NCBI GenBank assembly: GCA_964019055.1 | Contig: OZ025206.1 | Span: 13,861,291-13,925,290 of the forward strand | Length of the DNA: 64,000 nucleotides | From: Anthopleura xanthogrammica | Lineage: Eukaryota; Cnidaria; Anthozoa; Actiniaria; Actiniidae | Reading direction: 5' to 3' | Shown here: positions 39,507-52,200 of the stretch, piece after piece | How positions within the stretch are numbered: position 1 is the stretch's first letter | Layout: each line of letters starts with the position of its first letter | Position numbers and translations under genes: made by a program | Notes under the pieces: generated by a model | The model's input: the letters and a program-made list of their open reading frames with translations, nothing else | Told to the model about the DNA's origin: nothing | Databases searched by the model: none

Positions 39507-39675
39507 AATAGCCCACTTTCGATATTCTGGTTGAGTGATCACCCACAAAGCAATTCAAGCCGAGGCTTCGGGGAAACAATAGAATCTTTTAGGATTACTC
39601 CATTGTTTCCCCGGAGCCTCGTCTTGAATTGCTTTGTGCGTGATCACTCAACCAGACTATCGAAAGTGGGCTATT
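39507..39675. mobile_element. Foldback element, ~70-bp arms
   Basis: It begins AATAGCCCACTTTCGATATT and ends with the near-exact complement; the arms also share TGATCACCCACAAAGCAATTC and GTTTCCCCGG. No coding content. Confidence 0.8.
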
Positions 39676-39707
39676 TGTGTCACGCAATACTGTTACGTGT
39701 AAATTAA

Positions 39708-40024
39708 AATTACAGTCAAAACGGCTCAAGCGTACCCCTCTAGTTCCATTAAGGATTTCATTATTCGAATATTGAGTTGACTATTATTATAATAGTAAGA
39801 CTCCAAGCTCACATTCATTTCACACTAAAATTCTAAGGGTATACCTTTCTGGGGAGTTTTTCTACCTTGGCATGGCAATTATTGAAGAATCCAATCAAAA
39901 CTGACTAGATAATTCATTTTCAAGTTTGGAGTCAGAGTGAATAATGAACTCAATATTCGAATAATAAATTTATTATTTAAAATGGATTCTAGGGGGGTAC
40001 GCTTGAGCCGTTTTGACTGTAATT
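39708..40024. mobile_element. TIR element, ends AATTACAGTCAAAACGGC
   Basis: Terminal inverted repeats of about 85 bp (AATTACAGTCAAAACGGCTC, then AAGCGTACCCC and ATTCGAATATTGAGTT) enclose about 150 bp. It starts only 33 bp after the previous foldback. A clear target duplication is not visible. Confidence 0.75.
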
Positions 40025-40799
40025 TACCCAAATTGAAAGATTTTGCCTTAGGCACGCTCAAAATCATTATTTCAAGTATAGTTCAGTGAAATATAATAAA
40101 AAAATTTAAATATTTCATCATCTTAAGCCTTTAAAGTTTCGTCCGCCATATGTTTGTGTCCTTAGAACTTCAGCCGTTGAACACAAAGATGGCCACCTCT
40201 ATACTTTCTTACAAAACTTTTGTCGTGTTTGCTCGCCCATAATTCCGCAACAAAATAATCTACAGCCTTGAAACTTGACCAGTATATGTAGTTTTAAAGG
40301 CTTTACAAGATTACTGATGAAACTTTTATGTTATTATAATGCGAAATTACGCTTTTGAAATTGATGATGACGTAGGTGAAAGCCACTAATACTCTCATTG
40401 GAGCGAGATGATGTCAAGAAACAAGATGGCGGCCATAACCGAAGATCGAAAAAGAACTGTTGCGAAACGTCCGTAGGGGAAATACAGTACTACAGACTAC
40501 AGTCGCGGGAGACTGGTACTCGTGACATTCAGTGGTTCTTGAATAATGAAGGGACTTGCACTAACAAGTCACGTGATACTATCTCCACAAGCCAAACAAC
40601 GGAGCCAAAATGACCCAAGAAATAGAACGAGTGCCTCAATACTGGAAAGTAGGGAGAGTTTCAACGCATTATGTAGAGTACTGAGAAGACGTTGGCACTC
40701 AACACAGGAAAAACAGACTACAATCAACGGTACCGATAGGAAACGGAACAGAAATAAATCAACCTCAGTTGTTTTACCAGAGTAGCACTTACAATAGCC

Positions 40800-41030
40800 A
40801 GTGGCTAACAAACCCGTGGCCCTCGCGGTTTCATGATCCAATTTGAATTTATGGAAGTGAATTTTTGCAGAGGGAGGAAATCCGTCGGAGAACCAGGAGA
40901 AAAACCCTCGAGTGAAGCACATGAGACAATCAACTTTTACTCTCTATTCACATACGACACCGAGTTCGGGACTCAGTCAAATCCGGGTCGCGCGCATTGG
41001 TGAGAGGTGAGTGTACTCACCGCTACCCCA
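40800..41030 (-). mobile_element. tRNA-derived SINE copy B
   Basis: On the minus strand from 41030: GGGGTAGCGGTGAGTACACT (box A-like), a degraded box B (CCCGGATTTGACTGAGTCC), then GGGTTTTTCTCCTGGTTCTC and CCTCCCTCTGCAAAAATTC. This is the best preserved head of the family. Confidence 0.6.
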
Positions 41031-41039
41031 CGCGTACTT

Positions 41040-41940
41040 CCTCCCAATTAAAAAGCACGGGTGGCGAAGCGGTTGAGAGGTAGAATTAAAGAAATAGCGT
41101 TTTGAAAGAAAGAGGATGGTCTAGTATGAATGAGTGGAAAACCATCTTTGGGACTTTGACCACTGGCCGCTAAAAGAGGTTCTAGTTCATAAACCTTTGT
41201 AATGTGCCGAGGTTAAACTTTCTCTGCAAGATAAGTCATTAATAATCACGGCTCACACTCGTTTCTCGCTAGGTTCTGATTGACTAGAATATAGAAAACA
41301 ACATGTTACCCACCGATTTAGAGCCGCTAGCTATACTCAGTGTTCTCCGCGCCGTACGATTAACAAACGTGATTTAAACTTTTGTCTCCTATCTCTCTCT
41401 GCTGTTCTTGAACCTTCAGATGAACAGGTTGTCACTTGTCCGAACTATATATATAGTCATTGTTATAATCTGCGCGCGGCACACTGTTTACTGCATTCTG
41501 ATTTGCTGCGCGCTGATCATGTGCACGAATTATAACCTCGCTGACGCACGAACACTTGTAAAATTATGTGGCATGAGCTACTTTAATTTCTTTTACCCTT
41601 CTAGTTTTGAAGCCTTTTTCGCTTATTTCGTTTATCCGGTTGTTTTTTTTTCCCCTCTTCCGAGGACAAAATTTGGAGAAAAAAAATTATTATTAGAATT
41701 TGTAGCGTTTTTCAGTTAAGTTATATTGAGTTTTCTATAGGTGCTTTGTATTCCCTCTTCGAGAAAAATTAGGAAAGACAATTGCTTTCGGCACTGACAA
41801 AAAATCGTCAGGCAAAAGTTTGCAGTTCTCCATTTATATTTTGAATTCTCTCTTTGAGACATGAAAAATAAAAAAAACGATTGCATTGCCCCAAAAATCC
41901 CATTAGAATTTGCAGGGTTTTGTGTAATATATTTCGAATT
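41040..41940. other. No gene recognised
   Basis: GGGTGGCGAAGCGGTTGAG at 41060 resembles a tRNA-like box A region on the plus strand but no box B follows. ORF 41408-41719 has no identified domain. Confidence 0.35.
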
Positions 41941-41958
41941 CGCATATATATCTTGCTT

Positions 41959-42232
41959 ATACACGTAATTGCAAGAACGTTGTCTTATAAAAATAACAAA
42001 TAACAAACAGGAATTAATTATTTTTGCAAAACAGACTTAATTATTTCACTGCTTTGAAGGTATAGACTGATATTTTAAAGAACATCTTGTTGGTATATAT
42101 TACAACAGTTACAATCATCGATCTAGGGGACTTTAGAATCAAAATAAAGAGAAAAATATATAATTAATCCATATTTGTTTTTTTGTCATTTTTTTATTTT
42201 CACATAGCAACGTTCTTGCAATTAGGTGTATA
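41959..42232. repeat. Inverted-repeat element, ~45-bp arms
   Basis: TAATTGCAAGAACGTTG near 41966 and its complement CAACGTTCTTGCAATTA near 42209 anchor AT-rich arms. Confidence 0.65.
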
Positions 42233-42239
42233 TGATAAA

Positions 42240-45200
42240 ATGAAAAAAAAATCAAACCTTATACCTCTTCGAAGCTCAATTCCCGGCCCTGAATGTTTAC
42301 GACAGTGATCATGACTTTATTTTGAGATCAAAATAAAAGTCTTGATGTTTCAACACTACTTGATCTCAGCCGCGTTTGAGCTCCACTGGGCTCTCTATTC
42401 CACTCAATTGAGTCCTCAACTGCATGTTTATACTTGAATCTAGAGTTATTAATATTCGACTATTCTCAAAACAGCACGAAATGTTTATGTAAACTTAGTT
42501 TAAATTTTTATTCATATCACGAAAACTCCGCAGTGGGGCGTCACGAGCAATAACAAGATCGATACAAGAATATTCAGGAAAACAATGGATTGAATTCCCC
42601 ACATCTATACAAAACTAATTAAAGTATCTTCATTCTGACAATCCATTTGGATTCCTGTAAGTTATATTAACAGTTATCTCTTGAATTTTCGAGTTTTTTG
42701 ATTGTCAATGGGGAGATTCGCTGGCAATCAGACAACAGAGGCACCAACAGTTTAAATTAAAGGCCACAAGGAAACTTCATGAGATATCACTTGTGCTAGC
42801 AACTAATTATTCTAAATATTTATTCTCCAGCGACCGATACTTTACTGATTTCAAAACCATCCTTCTAACTTAAAAATATATACACTAAAACATCGCTATT
42901 CAAACTGTATTTTTCTTAAGAGAACAAACGAATTGAACGCGGAAGCAAACATTTTCGTCTACAATGATTAGAAAACGATCAAACACACGGCTGTTCTCTG
43001 ATTGTTAATCTGTAATGAGTTATCTAGAGAGCTTGAGTGATATTACTACTGTGATACCAACCTTAATCCTTGAAACAGGTGATCTGATGAGAAACGATTT
43101 CAACTGCTCCTTGAATTGCCAATTTAATTTGAAAGGAGCAAATTTCCTTTTTCAGTGCTGCGCGATTATCAACCTTGGTGCTAAGTACTAAATTGATTTG
43201 GTATTACCCAACGTAGAGTCACGTCCCTGAAGACCGAGTAGGCAAAATGAAGCATAAAATATGAGCCACCCACAATGCTTCACGGGGCCCAGCCTCCCTT
43301 CAACTGTGACCAGCAGGAGGTATTGATAGTGAGGAAGGAGAAAGGGAGGGAGTAGCAAAAGTTTTTTTTTTTTTACCACAATGATAAGAAAGGAAAGATA
43401 TGGAATAATGAAAAAACTGAGGAGGTAGAACTGCTGGAACCAAAAAACCTGAGTTCTTTTCAAATTCTCTCTCAATTCTTATACTTCTATATTATTGATA
43501 TGTCAGTTGTAAATATTTCTGGACTACAGACAACTTGAGATAGTCGACGTTTCGCTGGTGTGTCGCTGAGGTACAATGTTTTGCGAAAAGCTTCATGCAT
43601 GTTATTCATACCGCACCTGACATTCTCATTCATTCATTTCGTTTCCCGTTTTCCCTTTCTTTCCTTTCCCTTTCGCTTCAATTTCCCTTCGTTTTGTTTC
43701 GCTTCTTTTAGTTAACGTTTTCTGTCCTTTGATCTTCTCTGTTCTCTCTTTATCTTTTGATCTATTTTCTGTTTTGTCTAATATGATACGTTTTTTATCA
43801 ACCACGGCACGATGTATGATTAACGTTAGTTTATCGCGGTGTATAAAGACTATACATAACATGGTTAAGCCATCATCATCATGATTAATTCCTTCCATGG
43901 ATCATTATCACAATTTATTTTCCTTTTCAGTTATCCTAAAACCTCGAGCTAAGACCTTTTTTCCGCCTTTAATCTTTATTTATTTACCTACTGATCATCT
44001 CCCGATCTCAACCACGAAAAGCCGCGCTAGATCCAGAGGCTTCTAGTAGCTGCAAAAGGCAAGCGCGCACGTTCCTGTGTTAGTGGATATATTTCAAGTT
44101 ATCGGCATTTCTTTCTAATCAAAGACGTTTCGCTACACGCAATATATTTGCGTGATATATTGGTTTAGACATTTCTAGAGCAGTTTTTCTTTACTTAACT
44201 AGGGCTCTTACAAATAGTTGGGCTGAACCGGCGGAACATGTCATTTATACAATGAATGGTGCTTGCAGAAGAAGATTGCGGCGACAATTCATTTATTCTC
44301 AGAAGCCATATAATGATGAAATTATTTGCTTAGATAACACCTCAAGGAAAAGTATAGCTCTTCTGGAATACTTGTCACAGCGGACTAGTTGTGTATAGAA
44401 AGATTACGTTATTATTTATTTCGTAATTTTTGATTCCTGCTTGAACAAAGGGTTAACTACGCTAGAGTAGTGCACAGGGGTCTTCGCGGTATTACCCAGT
44501 AGGCCTTTGCGAGCATCGCTTTATATGGTTTCCCATTAATAACTCATGATACAGCATTCCAACCACGTTATTATCAAGTAATTGATGGAGCTGTCAGGTC
44601 ACGTGACTCAAATTAATGTCTACTTATACGTATGTTCTTTTTTCGTTGTACATCAGCATATCTCTAACGTGCATATACGTCATCATTCTGTCTATTCCAG
44701 TTTTATCTTTTTATCATGAATTTCATTTGACGGAAAAATAAAATAAAATAAGATAAAAATAAAAATAAATAAATAAAATAACAACAAAGAACCGCCTGCT
44801 GTCAAAGTGTCTCAGTAAAGGATAGAAAATAAGTTAGACCTCAATTTTGATGTTTACCCCAATTTTTCATGTAAATTTACGTCGCGGCTAACGCTAGTTT
44901 CTCAAAACGCGTCCCACATGGAAAAGAGCATAGCTCAGTAAAGAGATCAGCATCATCAGTCATATCATTTTGCGCGGTTTCCTATAAATGGAGCGATGTT
45001 GAACCACCCTCCTGGAGAGGACGCGGATGTTTATAAAACCATGCAGAGAAGTTGAGTTTTTAAAGATATCCGGATACTGATGTGTGGGCGTCACCAATTT
45101 TACGCTATCTGATTAACGAGCTGATCGAGGCGTCGGTGCTGAAGTAACTATGGATTATGTCGGTGTGCGTATACCAGTACTTTTAACGAAAACACACCGC

Positions 45201-46500
45201 TATACATTATGTTGCTATCAATAGACAACGGATATCTGGTCGTGGTTTACCAGTGTTGAATGGAAAGTTCTTTAATGGGTGAATTATAGCTGTTTCATGT
45301 CTTTGCGCCTTAGTAAGACAGCTCCAGACTGACGAGGCACGTTTTGTCGTGTTTGGCTTCCGTCTAAAACCCACACGTCTGGAAACTGTCCGCAGGAAGA
45401 AGGAAAGGAGCGTATTTACCACCTTCTCCCCACTGGAGACTGGTAAGGAGATTTATTCATGAGATTCATTCAGCTGTTTTTTCGACCAACCAGCCAGTAC
45501 TCTTCTCCGAGACCAGAAAGTTCGAAAATAAACTGAGTTAAGTTGAAGTAAAGATTCAAAACCAAAAGATCATCATGTTGTCACTTCTCGTTTTTACCTT
45601 CATAATTTTAAAGTTAAAATCGTTTATGAAATAATAGCATGTTTTTACTCACTGGATAAACCTCTTAACGGGTCTAATGCACCTAGCAACTACTAGTTTC
45701 GGCTTCCTTTGGCCATTGTTAATGTAATTTTAATGTTCCTCATTTACAGATCTAATATCTTTAATGTGCTACTAATCGCCCAATATAAAAATAAGCTGTA
45801 TTCTCGAGTAAGTGTTTAAATCGTATTAAGTAATTCTTAACTTCCCAAAATGTGTTGCAGCCCACGCACTCGCCAGCAGTGATCATTAACGGTTTTGTGT
45901 AGACTAATGAAGGCTAGTTTTTATCTGCAAGATCCATTATGAAACAACAAGAGTAGCACTGATATAAAAATATAATGATAACAATAACAATAATAATAAT
46001 GATAATAATATAACCTTTCTTGGAACGCATTTAGACGGAGATCTCGATACTTTTACAGTGGAAAATTCAAAATAATTATAAATATTGTAGCGCGTAAGGA
46101 ATAAAATAATTCCTTAGCTAGGGAATGCGAATAAACAATAACAATGATCAGATAACGTCATTTTTTCTGGTCATTTTTGAGTAGAAGACGTGCTATTTTT
46201 TCATGCAGTTTCGGCCGAAATTCAAATAAAATCTTTTTCACAAAAAAAATATATACATTCAAAACCTTATTTATCACTGAACTATCTCAATTCACCCTTC
46301 CATGCACCTTTCACTGGTATGTAGCATCCCCTTAGTTTTGAACTAGTTTTGAAGCAGTCACCGAGTATTTTCAGCTGTATGACTAACCTTTACTCTTCCT
46401 GACTACAGAGGATCTCACGCCATTTCATAGAGTGAAGTTGACAACCAACCACTCATTTCGTTGTGCGCTGAATGTTTAAAACTGAAACTACTAGCTCAGA
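42240..46500. other. No gene recognised
   Basis: Pyrimidine-rich DNA at 43630-43760 and an AAATA-rich tract at 44735-44785. The minus ORF 45207-45422 (71 codons) has ordinary composition but no known family. Confidence 0.35.
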
Positions 46501-46548
46501 CCGCCTTGAGAAAGGTAAATAAGGGGGCTCTCATTTATTAGTGTATTG

Positions 46549-46930
46549 GGGGGGGGGGGGGGGGGGGGCAAAATTATCTGTTTTCTTTTCCAAATATCAC
46601 CCAAACCCCCTTTCTGGTTGGAAAAAATATCATAACCCCCCTATATTTCGCTCAGTTTATTGCTTAACCCCTATGAAGCTGCATACGATTATTAATACCC
46701 CCCCTCCCCCCATATAGCTCCCGAAAATAATGTGACCCCCCATAAAAGAATAAATGAAAGCCCCCTAACGGAAATAATAGAAAGGGGAAAGGAAAGAATA
46801 AGAAGTAAGAAGAAAAGAGAAGTGAAAAGAAGAAAAGAGAAGAAAAAATGAAGCAGTTGGCCAGAGGATGGAAGGGAGTTTTGAGTAAGGGAGGAGAGGA
46901 GAGGAGAGGAGAGGAGAGGAGAGGAGAGGA
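46549..46930. repeat. Low-complexity block: poly-G, CCCCCC phrases, GAGGA tract
   Basis: A 20-base G run (46549-46568) is followed by several ACCCCCC phrases about every 40-60 bp, then an A/G-only tract ending in GGAGA tandem units (46890-46930). The Pro/Ser/Phe-rich minus ORFs come from this. Confidence 0.8.
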
Positions 46931-47639
46931 AAGGATTTCTGTTTTACGTACGCAAAAAGTTGCTTGACCAAAAGAAGCTCTTTGATTCTGGTCCTTTCGA
47001 AGCATTACCCATTTCATTGTACAAAAGCAATTTATTTCGTAATTTACCATAAGTTTAAAAATACTTTTTAATGATACACATCAATAGGCTAATGTGAATG
47101 ATAGATAGGGGAAAATAGGCCCATTATGACGGCAAAAAAAATTAATTTTAATACTGATAACGTCATTCCAAAAAATTTAGAGAAAAATATTAATGATTAT
47201 TCAATGTTCTTTTACTAGCATTAAAACAAATTCTCCATGGGAGCATGTTCAAGGTTCAAGAAGTTGGTCAAAGCAGGAAGGTTCCAGAAGCCACTAGAAT
47301 AATCGTTAATACAAGCAAAGCTTATTATGATCAAACATTGGAATCATTAAGATAGCTGGAACCAATTAATTGGTGTATAGAATAATGGTTACGAGAAAAT
47401 AAGTGTCGTTCTCCTTGGTGATTTTGCAATAACCTGGAATAAGGTATAAATAACTTGCAAAGGTGAAATGTAAAAAATGAGTAAAAAGTACCCACATCTT
47501 CAGGTTTATATTTATAGTGAACGACTCCGCCCTTAAAACCAAATAGTCGAGATGAACCGAAAGTCGAACCAAAATTGAAAAACATGAATGAAAACTTGAG
47601 GAAAGCTTGATTAATGTGGAAGAAGTCCAAAACAATATA

Positions 47640-48210
47640 TTAAAGTGCTAGTCTTACGAAAATGACACTATCCCTAAAGAATATATTTTATAAAAGTAGA
47701 CATGTTATTATATAGTTAATTGTCAAACTTTTATTTCGATACGAGACCGGGAAGATGTTGTATTTAGCCTGTAAAGTTCGGCATTTTCGGTCCGCCATTA
47801 AACGAATGCGTTCCTGTCAGTGGTAGCAATTCAACGAAAGTGACGTCATACGCGCAACGATTAAATTTTTTTTTAAAGTTGAGGTTTCTTCCCTGTCATT
47901 TTCTGCTGATATTTCGCAGGAATTTTCATCTAAAACGCACGCCATTTCAGAATATATGGGGTCGAATATAGAGTCAGTATATGGAGAGCAAAGTCAGAAG
48001 TGCGCATATGACGTCACGAATAAATACAACTCAGCTGACCGAACAATGGCGGACACACTTTTTAGCGATTTTAAGAACGAAATTCATTCCCTTAATTTTT
48101 TTTTTCTATCCGATTTTTGTTAATTCGTAAACTATACGACCTATTTGTGGATAATAATCACAGAAAAGTGATGATTTTACAGTATCATTTTCATAAGACT
48201 AGCACTTTAA
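47640..48210. mobile_element. 571-bp TIR element bordered by TTAA
   Basis: TTAAAGTGCTAGTCTTACGA at the left and its complement at the right form ~30-bp terminal repeats, and both ends carry TTAA. A second inverted pair lies inside (GGTCCGCCATT/AATGGCGGAC, with GTGACGTCAT and ATGACGTCAC). TTAA borders suggest a piggyBac-like non-autonomous element, though the TIR does not start with the usual CCC. Confidence 0.65.
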
Positions 48211-48599
48211 GCGAATGTAAGTGGAGGACGCAAAATAGAAGACTAAAAAATTCATTTTTGGACGTTTTTGGAAATGCAGGGAAAATTGAAGGAAAAAAGT
48301 TTCATTCACGAAGACGATTAACCACGCCAAATGACAGGGAGCCCAATTCAAATAAAAGTTTTAGACGCAAAAACAACTTATATTTAAATTGGGCCCTCCC
48401 TTACCCAAATGTGCATTTGAGTGAAATTCTGCCATTGTACCATATCTATCGACCTGTCCTTAAGCTGATACAAGTGAAAAACTCCAGTACCGAGACACTT
48501 ATATGGCTTTGTACAATGTCATCCAACATGTTGTCCAACAAAAAATACATTAGACCAAAAGAAATGTCACGTGATACCTAATACACTCGCTCTAAATAG

Positions 48600-48853
48600 A
48601 CGCATCAAGAGTTCCGCGCTGCTGCATAATGCGCATGCTCAGGGGATTAAAAAGTGGGATGATATTTTGTATAATATGCACTTTCGGTATATTTGTTTCA
48701 GAATTCGCTTAACGGTACGCGATCTTGAATATTTAGTGAAAATTGTACTTGACAAGAAAGATACAACTAAAATAGCATATTTTACAAATTTTATCCCACT
48801 TTTTAATCCCCTGAGCATGCGCTTAGAGCAGTAGCGCGGAACTCTTGATGCGT
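48600..48853. mobile_element. 254-bp TIR element, ~70-bp ends
   Basis: Both ends read ACGCATCAAGAGTTCCGCGC inward and share CGCATGCTCAGGGGATTAAA and AAGTGGGAT. The ORFs 48571-48872 on both strands are generated by it. Confidence 0.85.
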
Positions 48854-49088
48854 GTATGCTCGATACCAGCAATCATTATATAAGTAGAGTGAATAATTAT
48901 TTTCTGTTCATCGTTACTCATTATAGAATTTGAAACCAGAATTTATATCGTTTAAAACAAATAAACAAATCATCACGTGATACTTCTTTTTTCTTTAAGT
49001 CTTTTTACACAGGACAACCTTTTTGACGATGACTGTATATAATGATAGTTTGCAATCAATCATAAAAGAGTCACAAGACAAAAACTTT

Positions 49089-49155
49089 GCAGCCATGTTG
49101 GTGGTATTAGCAAAGGAAGCGAATTTTAAAAAAAACACACCACCAACATGGCGGC
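49089..49155. repeat. Small hairpin, CCATGTTGGTGGT arms
   Basis: The 17-base arms 49089-49105 and 49139-49155 differ at one position. It lies 96 bases beyond the SNARE stop codon, so it probably falls in that gene's 3' UTR. Confidence 0.7.
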
Positions 49156-49250
49156 CATAAGCTTTTTCGCGCATTTTGATTGGCTGAGAGAAAAGCCATT
49201 TCAGTGTTACGGTACAGTATATTTCCAGTTCTACATATTGAGTGATTCTA

Positions 49251-52200
49251 TCATGCATTCCGAAGAATGTCTCTTGCCCTTTTATTAGCCACGTTGATTC
49301 GTTCATCGTTAGATTCAGCCTGCGAGAAAAGAAAAAAATAAATGAACATACAAACAGGCTGAAAGTGTCTCTTTACTTCTATCTTATTCCTTTTTGAAAA
49401 GTTGAAAGTGCACCAACTATATGAGCAAGAAGCAACTCGCTCACAAACAGCCCTTCAAGATGAGTGCATGGAAAAAAGCAGAAGTTGGCTTTAGGAAATT
49501 TTTTTTTGCAAGCTGAAACCACACCAACCACACAAGAGCCATTTCACTTATTGGTGTCGGAACTTGCGTTTGAGTGCTTGTGCTTTAAACGCCAAAATGA
49601 ATATCGGCGGGAGGGGGGGGGGGGGGGGTGGAGGGTTGGCGCAAAACATTACATGTGGGTATTTATTTAAAACCTTTGTCCTTAGTTAAACAAAATAAAA
49701 GGATATTTTCCCATAAATCTGCATTATTTCCTTTTTATTAGCAAATCAGAACGTTAAGAAAAAAATTGAGGATATGTCGACGGGTGTAGAATAATTCCCC
49801 TGGTATTGATAGGAGATGAAAATATTCAACGTATCACAGCGAAAGTAAGGGAACTCGGTGAAATTCTAAACTGTGAACAGTCCCTCCTTTCGCCCCGAGT
49901 TACGGTAGACCCGGACGCGTGGGAAATGGGGGCGAGTTTGGGTGTCTACTGGAACTAGCGGCGACTGATCCCGGAAGGAAAACGAGGGACTGTTCACAAT
50001 CAAGAAAAATCCGAGTATTTTGAGCAATTGTTCAATGGTGTTAGAGCAAATTTCTTATGACTGTGAAAAGCTCACGGTACGAATGCGGTCGCAACAAAAA
50101 GTCAACCAATCAAAAATCTAGAAAAAATCACGGTTGCGGCAAGGCACGCTTCCTTCATCCAATCAAATGCACGAAACAAAGCACAAACACGGCGCGCACA
50201 CGGTCACGGCAAAGTCACGGCAAGTACGCCAGACCAATCACATTGCGCGATAAAAAAATCAGCCAATCAAAATTATAGAAAACATCATCACGGTCGCGGC
50301 AAGGCACGTACACGGCACTGAACTTTTCACAGTCATACGAAATCTGCTCTAACAACATACCTTTGCATTGATGCGGTCCAGTTGCCTGTTTTGGGTCTCT
50401 AGTTCATTCCCCATGTCCACTGCCATGGACTTAAGGTTTCCAATGATGTTAGATACTTGGCTAAAAAAAAACATTACATTGTAATTACTGTAATTATTTG
50501 ACTATAAAATAACAAATTATAGGCAGGCTTGGAAAGTTACAAAATTTATGAGCCTTTTAAAACATCATTTTGGTTGATCAAAGTAAGAGCACGGCTACTG
50601 AACTCACAGATCGAACCCTGAACACAATTACATCACTATACCATCTGGGCTGATCAACGTCAGGGGACGGCTAACCCACAGATTGAATCCTAAAGCAACC
50701 TGTTGGTTGATCAACGTCAGGGCATGGCTAACTTACAGATTGAACCCTAAAGCAACCTGTTGGTTGATCAAAGTCAGGGCATGGCTAACTCACAGATCGA
50801 ACCCTGAAACAACCTCTGGGCTGATCAAAGTCAGGGCACCTCTAATTCACATCACAGATCAAATTGTGATAATTTAGTATTTTAGTTTTCAAGATATAAA
50901 TCTCACAATTTATTCTCTGATTTTGACGAAGAACATGAAAAGCTGGGCCTGTCTGTATCAATAACAGTTGATTGTAGAGTACAAGCTTATTACAAAGGTG
51001 TTCCTTACCCTAAATTTTCATCCATCTCATCTTCCCTTGCATCATCTGTAATTCTAAAACAATTGGAAGCATTATTATTAATACATTTAATTAGGCTGCT
51101 GATAAACAAACAAACGAACAAATGAATGAATCGATGGATGGATGGATGGATGGATGGGTAGAATGAACAAATGATTGAGTAGCACAAGTGCAGAGGATTT
51201 AGGAATTTGTTGAGAGGGGGGTCCAAATGTATACTTTATACAAAATTTATTTCAAACCTGTGGCAAAACTAAACCTTAGGATAAAAACAATGGAACCTTA
51301 GGTATCCCTGGACTCGCCCTTGGTAGCTTGTACACAGTAGCACAGTATGTGCATCCTGGTGCATGTCATTTCTCTAAATGTAAATATATTTTTCTAGCAT
51401 GTATGATATGATTACAAACACTATCTGGTGTAAAAACTCTCTATGCAGTGTGTTTTACCTCTGGACATATCCTGATGAAGGTGCAGATGAATCCTTACTG
51501 CCTGACCCAGCAGTTCCTACAAACATCAAAGTACATTAATTCTATTATTATATGGCAAGGTAATTTCACACGCTATGACAGTTTTCAACCGTTTTATTTC
51601 CTTTTAAAACTGACTGCTCAGACAATTCTAGTCTACTTGTAATAGTGAACAGTAATAATTAGGGCTTAGAGTATCACAACTAAAAGAAAAAGTCATATAA
51701 AAACAGCTTTTCCTATGTTTTTACAGTCCTCCATGAAAATTATTGGAATTATACAAGTTGATCAAACCTGGTTGAGTAGAGAGAACACCATCTTCACTAC
51801 TTTTCTTGTATGCTTTCTTGTAAGCAGTAGTTTTTTCATAATTTTTTCTCCTAAGAAAGATTTGATGAAAAATATTTAGTAAAAATATAAATCTATAAGG
51901 AATGGACAATCATTTACATTACAATCAATATACCAAGGTGCTAATTTCAAATTATTACTCGAGTCACTGTTCCCTTGTGAGAATGTAGATTGGTGGATAC
52001 AAGACTGCAAATAAGCACTGGTCATCGAACAAATGTCTGGTAAAAATGACCGCTTGACTGGTAAATGATTCCCATTCTCTAGATATTTGACCAGCCACAC
52101 TTGGGTTTGACAGGTCAAATATTCCTTTGGCCTGACAAATGAACTGCCTATCAAAAAAATATTTGCAGCGTTGGGATACATGGGTGGAAATAGGCACCTG

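Noticed and set aside
41050..41090. Possible tRNA gene (GGTGGCGAAGCGGTTGAGAG)
   Set aside because: No box B, no acceptor stem or cloverleaf can be drawn.
48117..48581. 154-codon ORF, one of the longest outside repeats
   Set aside because: It starts inside the TTAA-bordered element, has basic low-similarity composition and no domain I know; probably chance, though untested.
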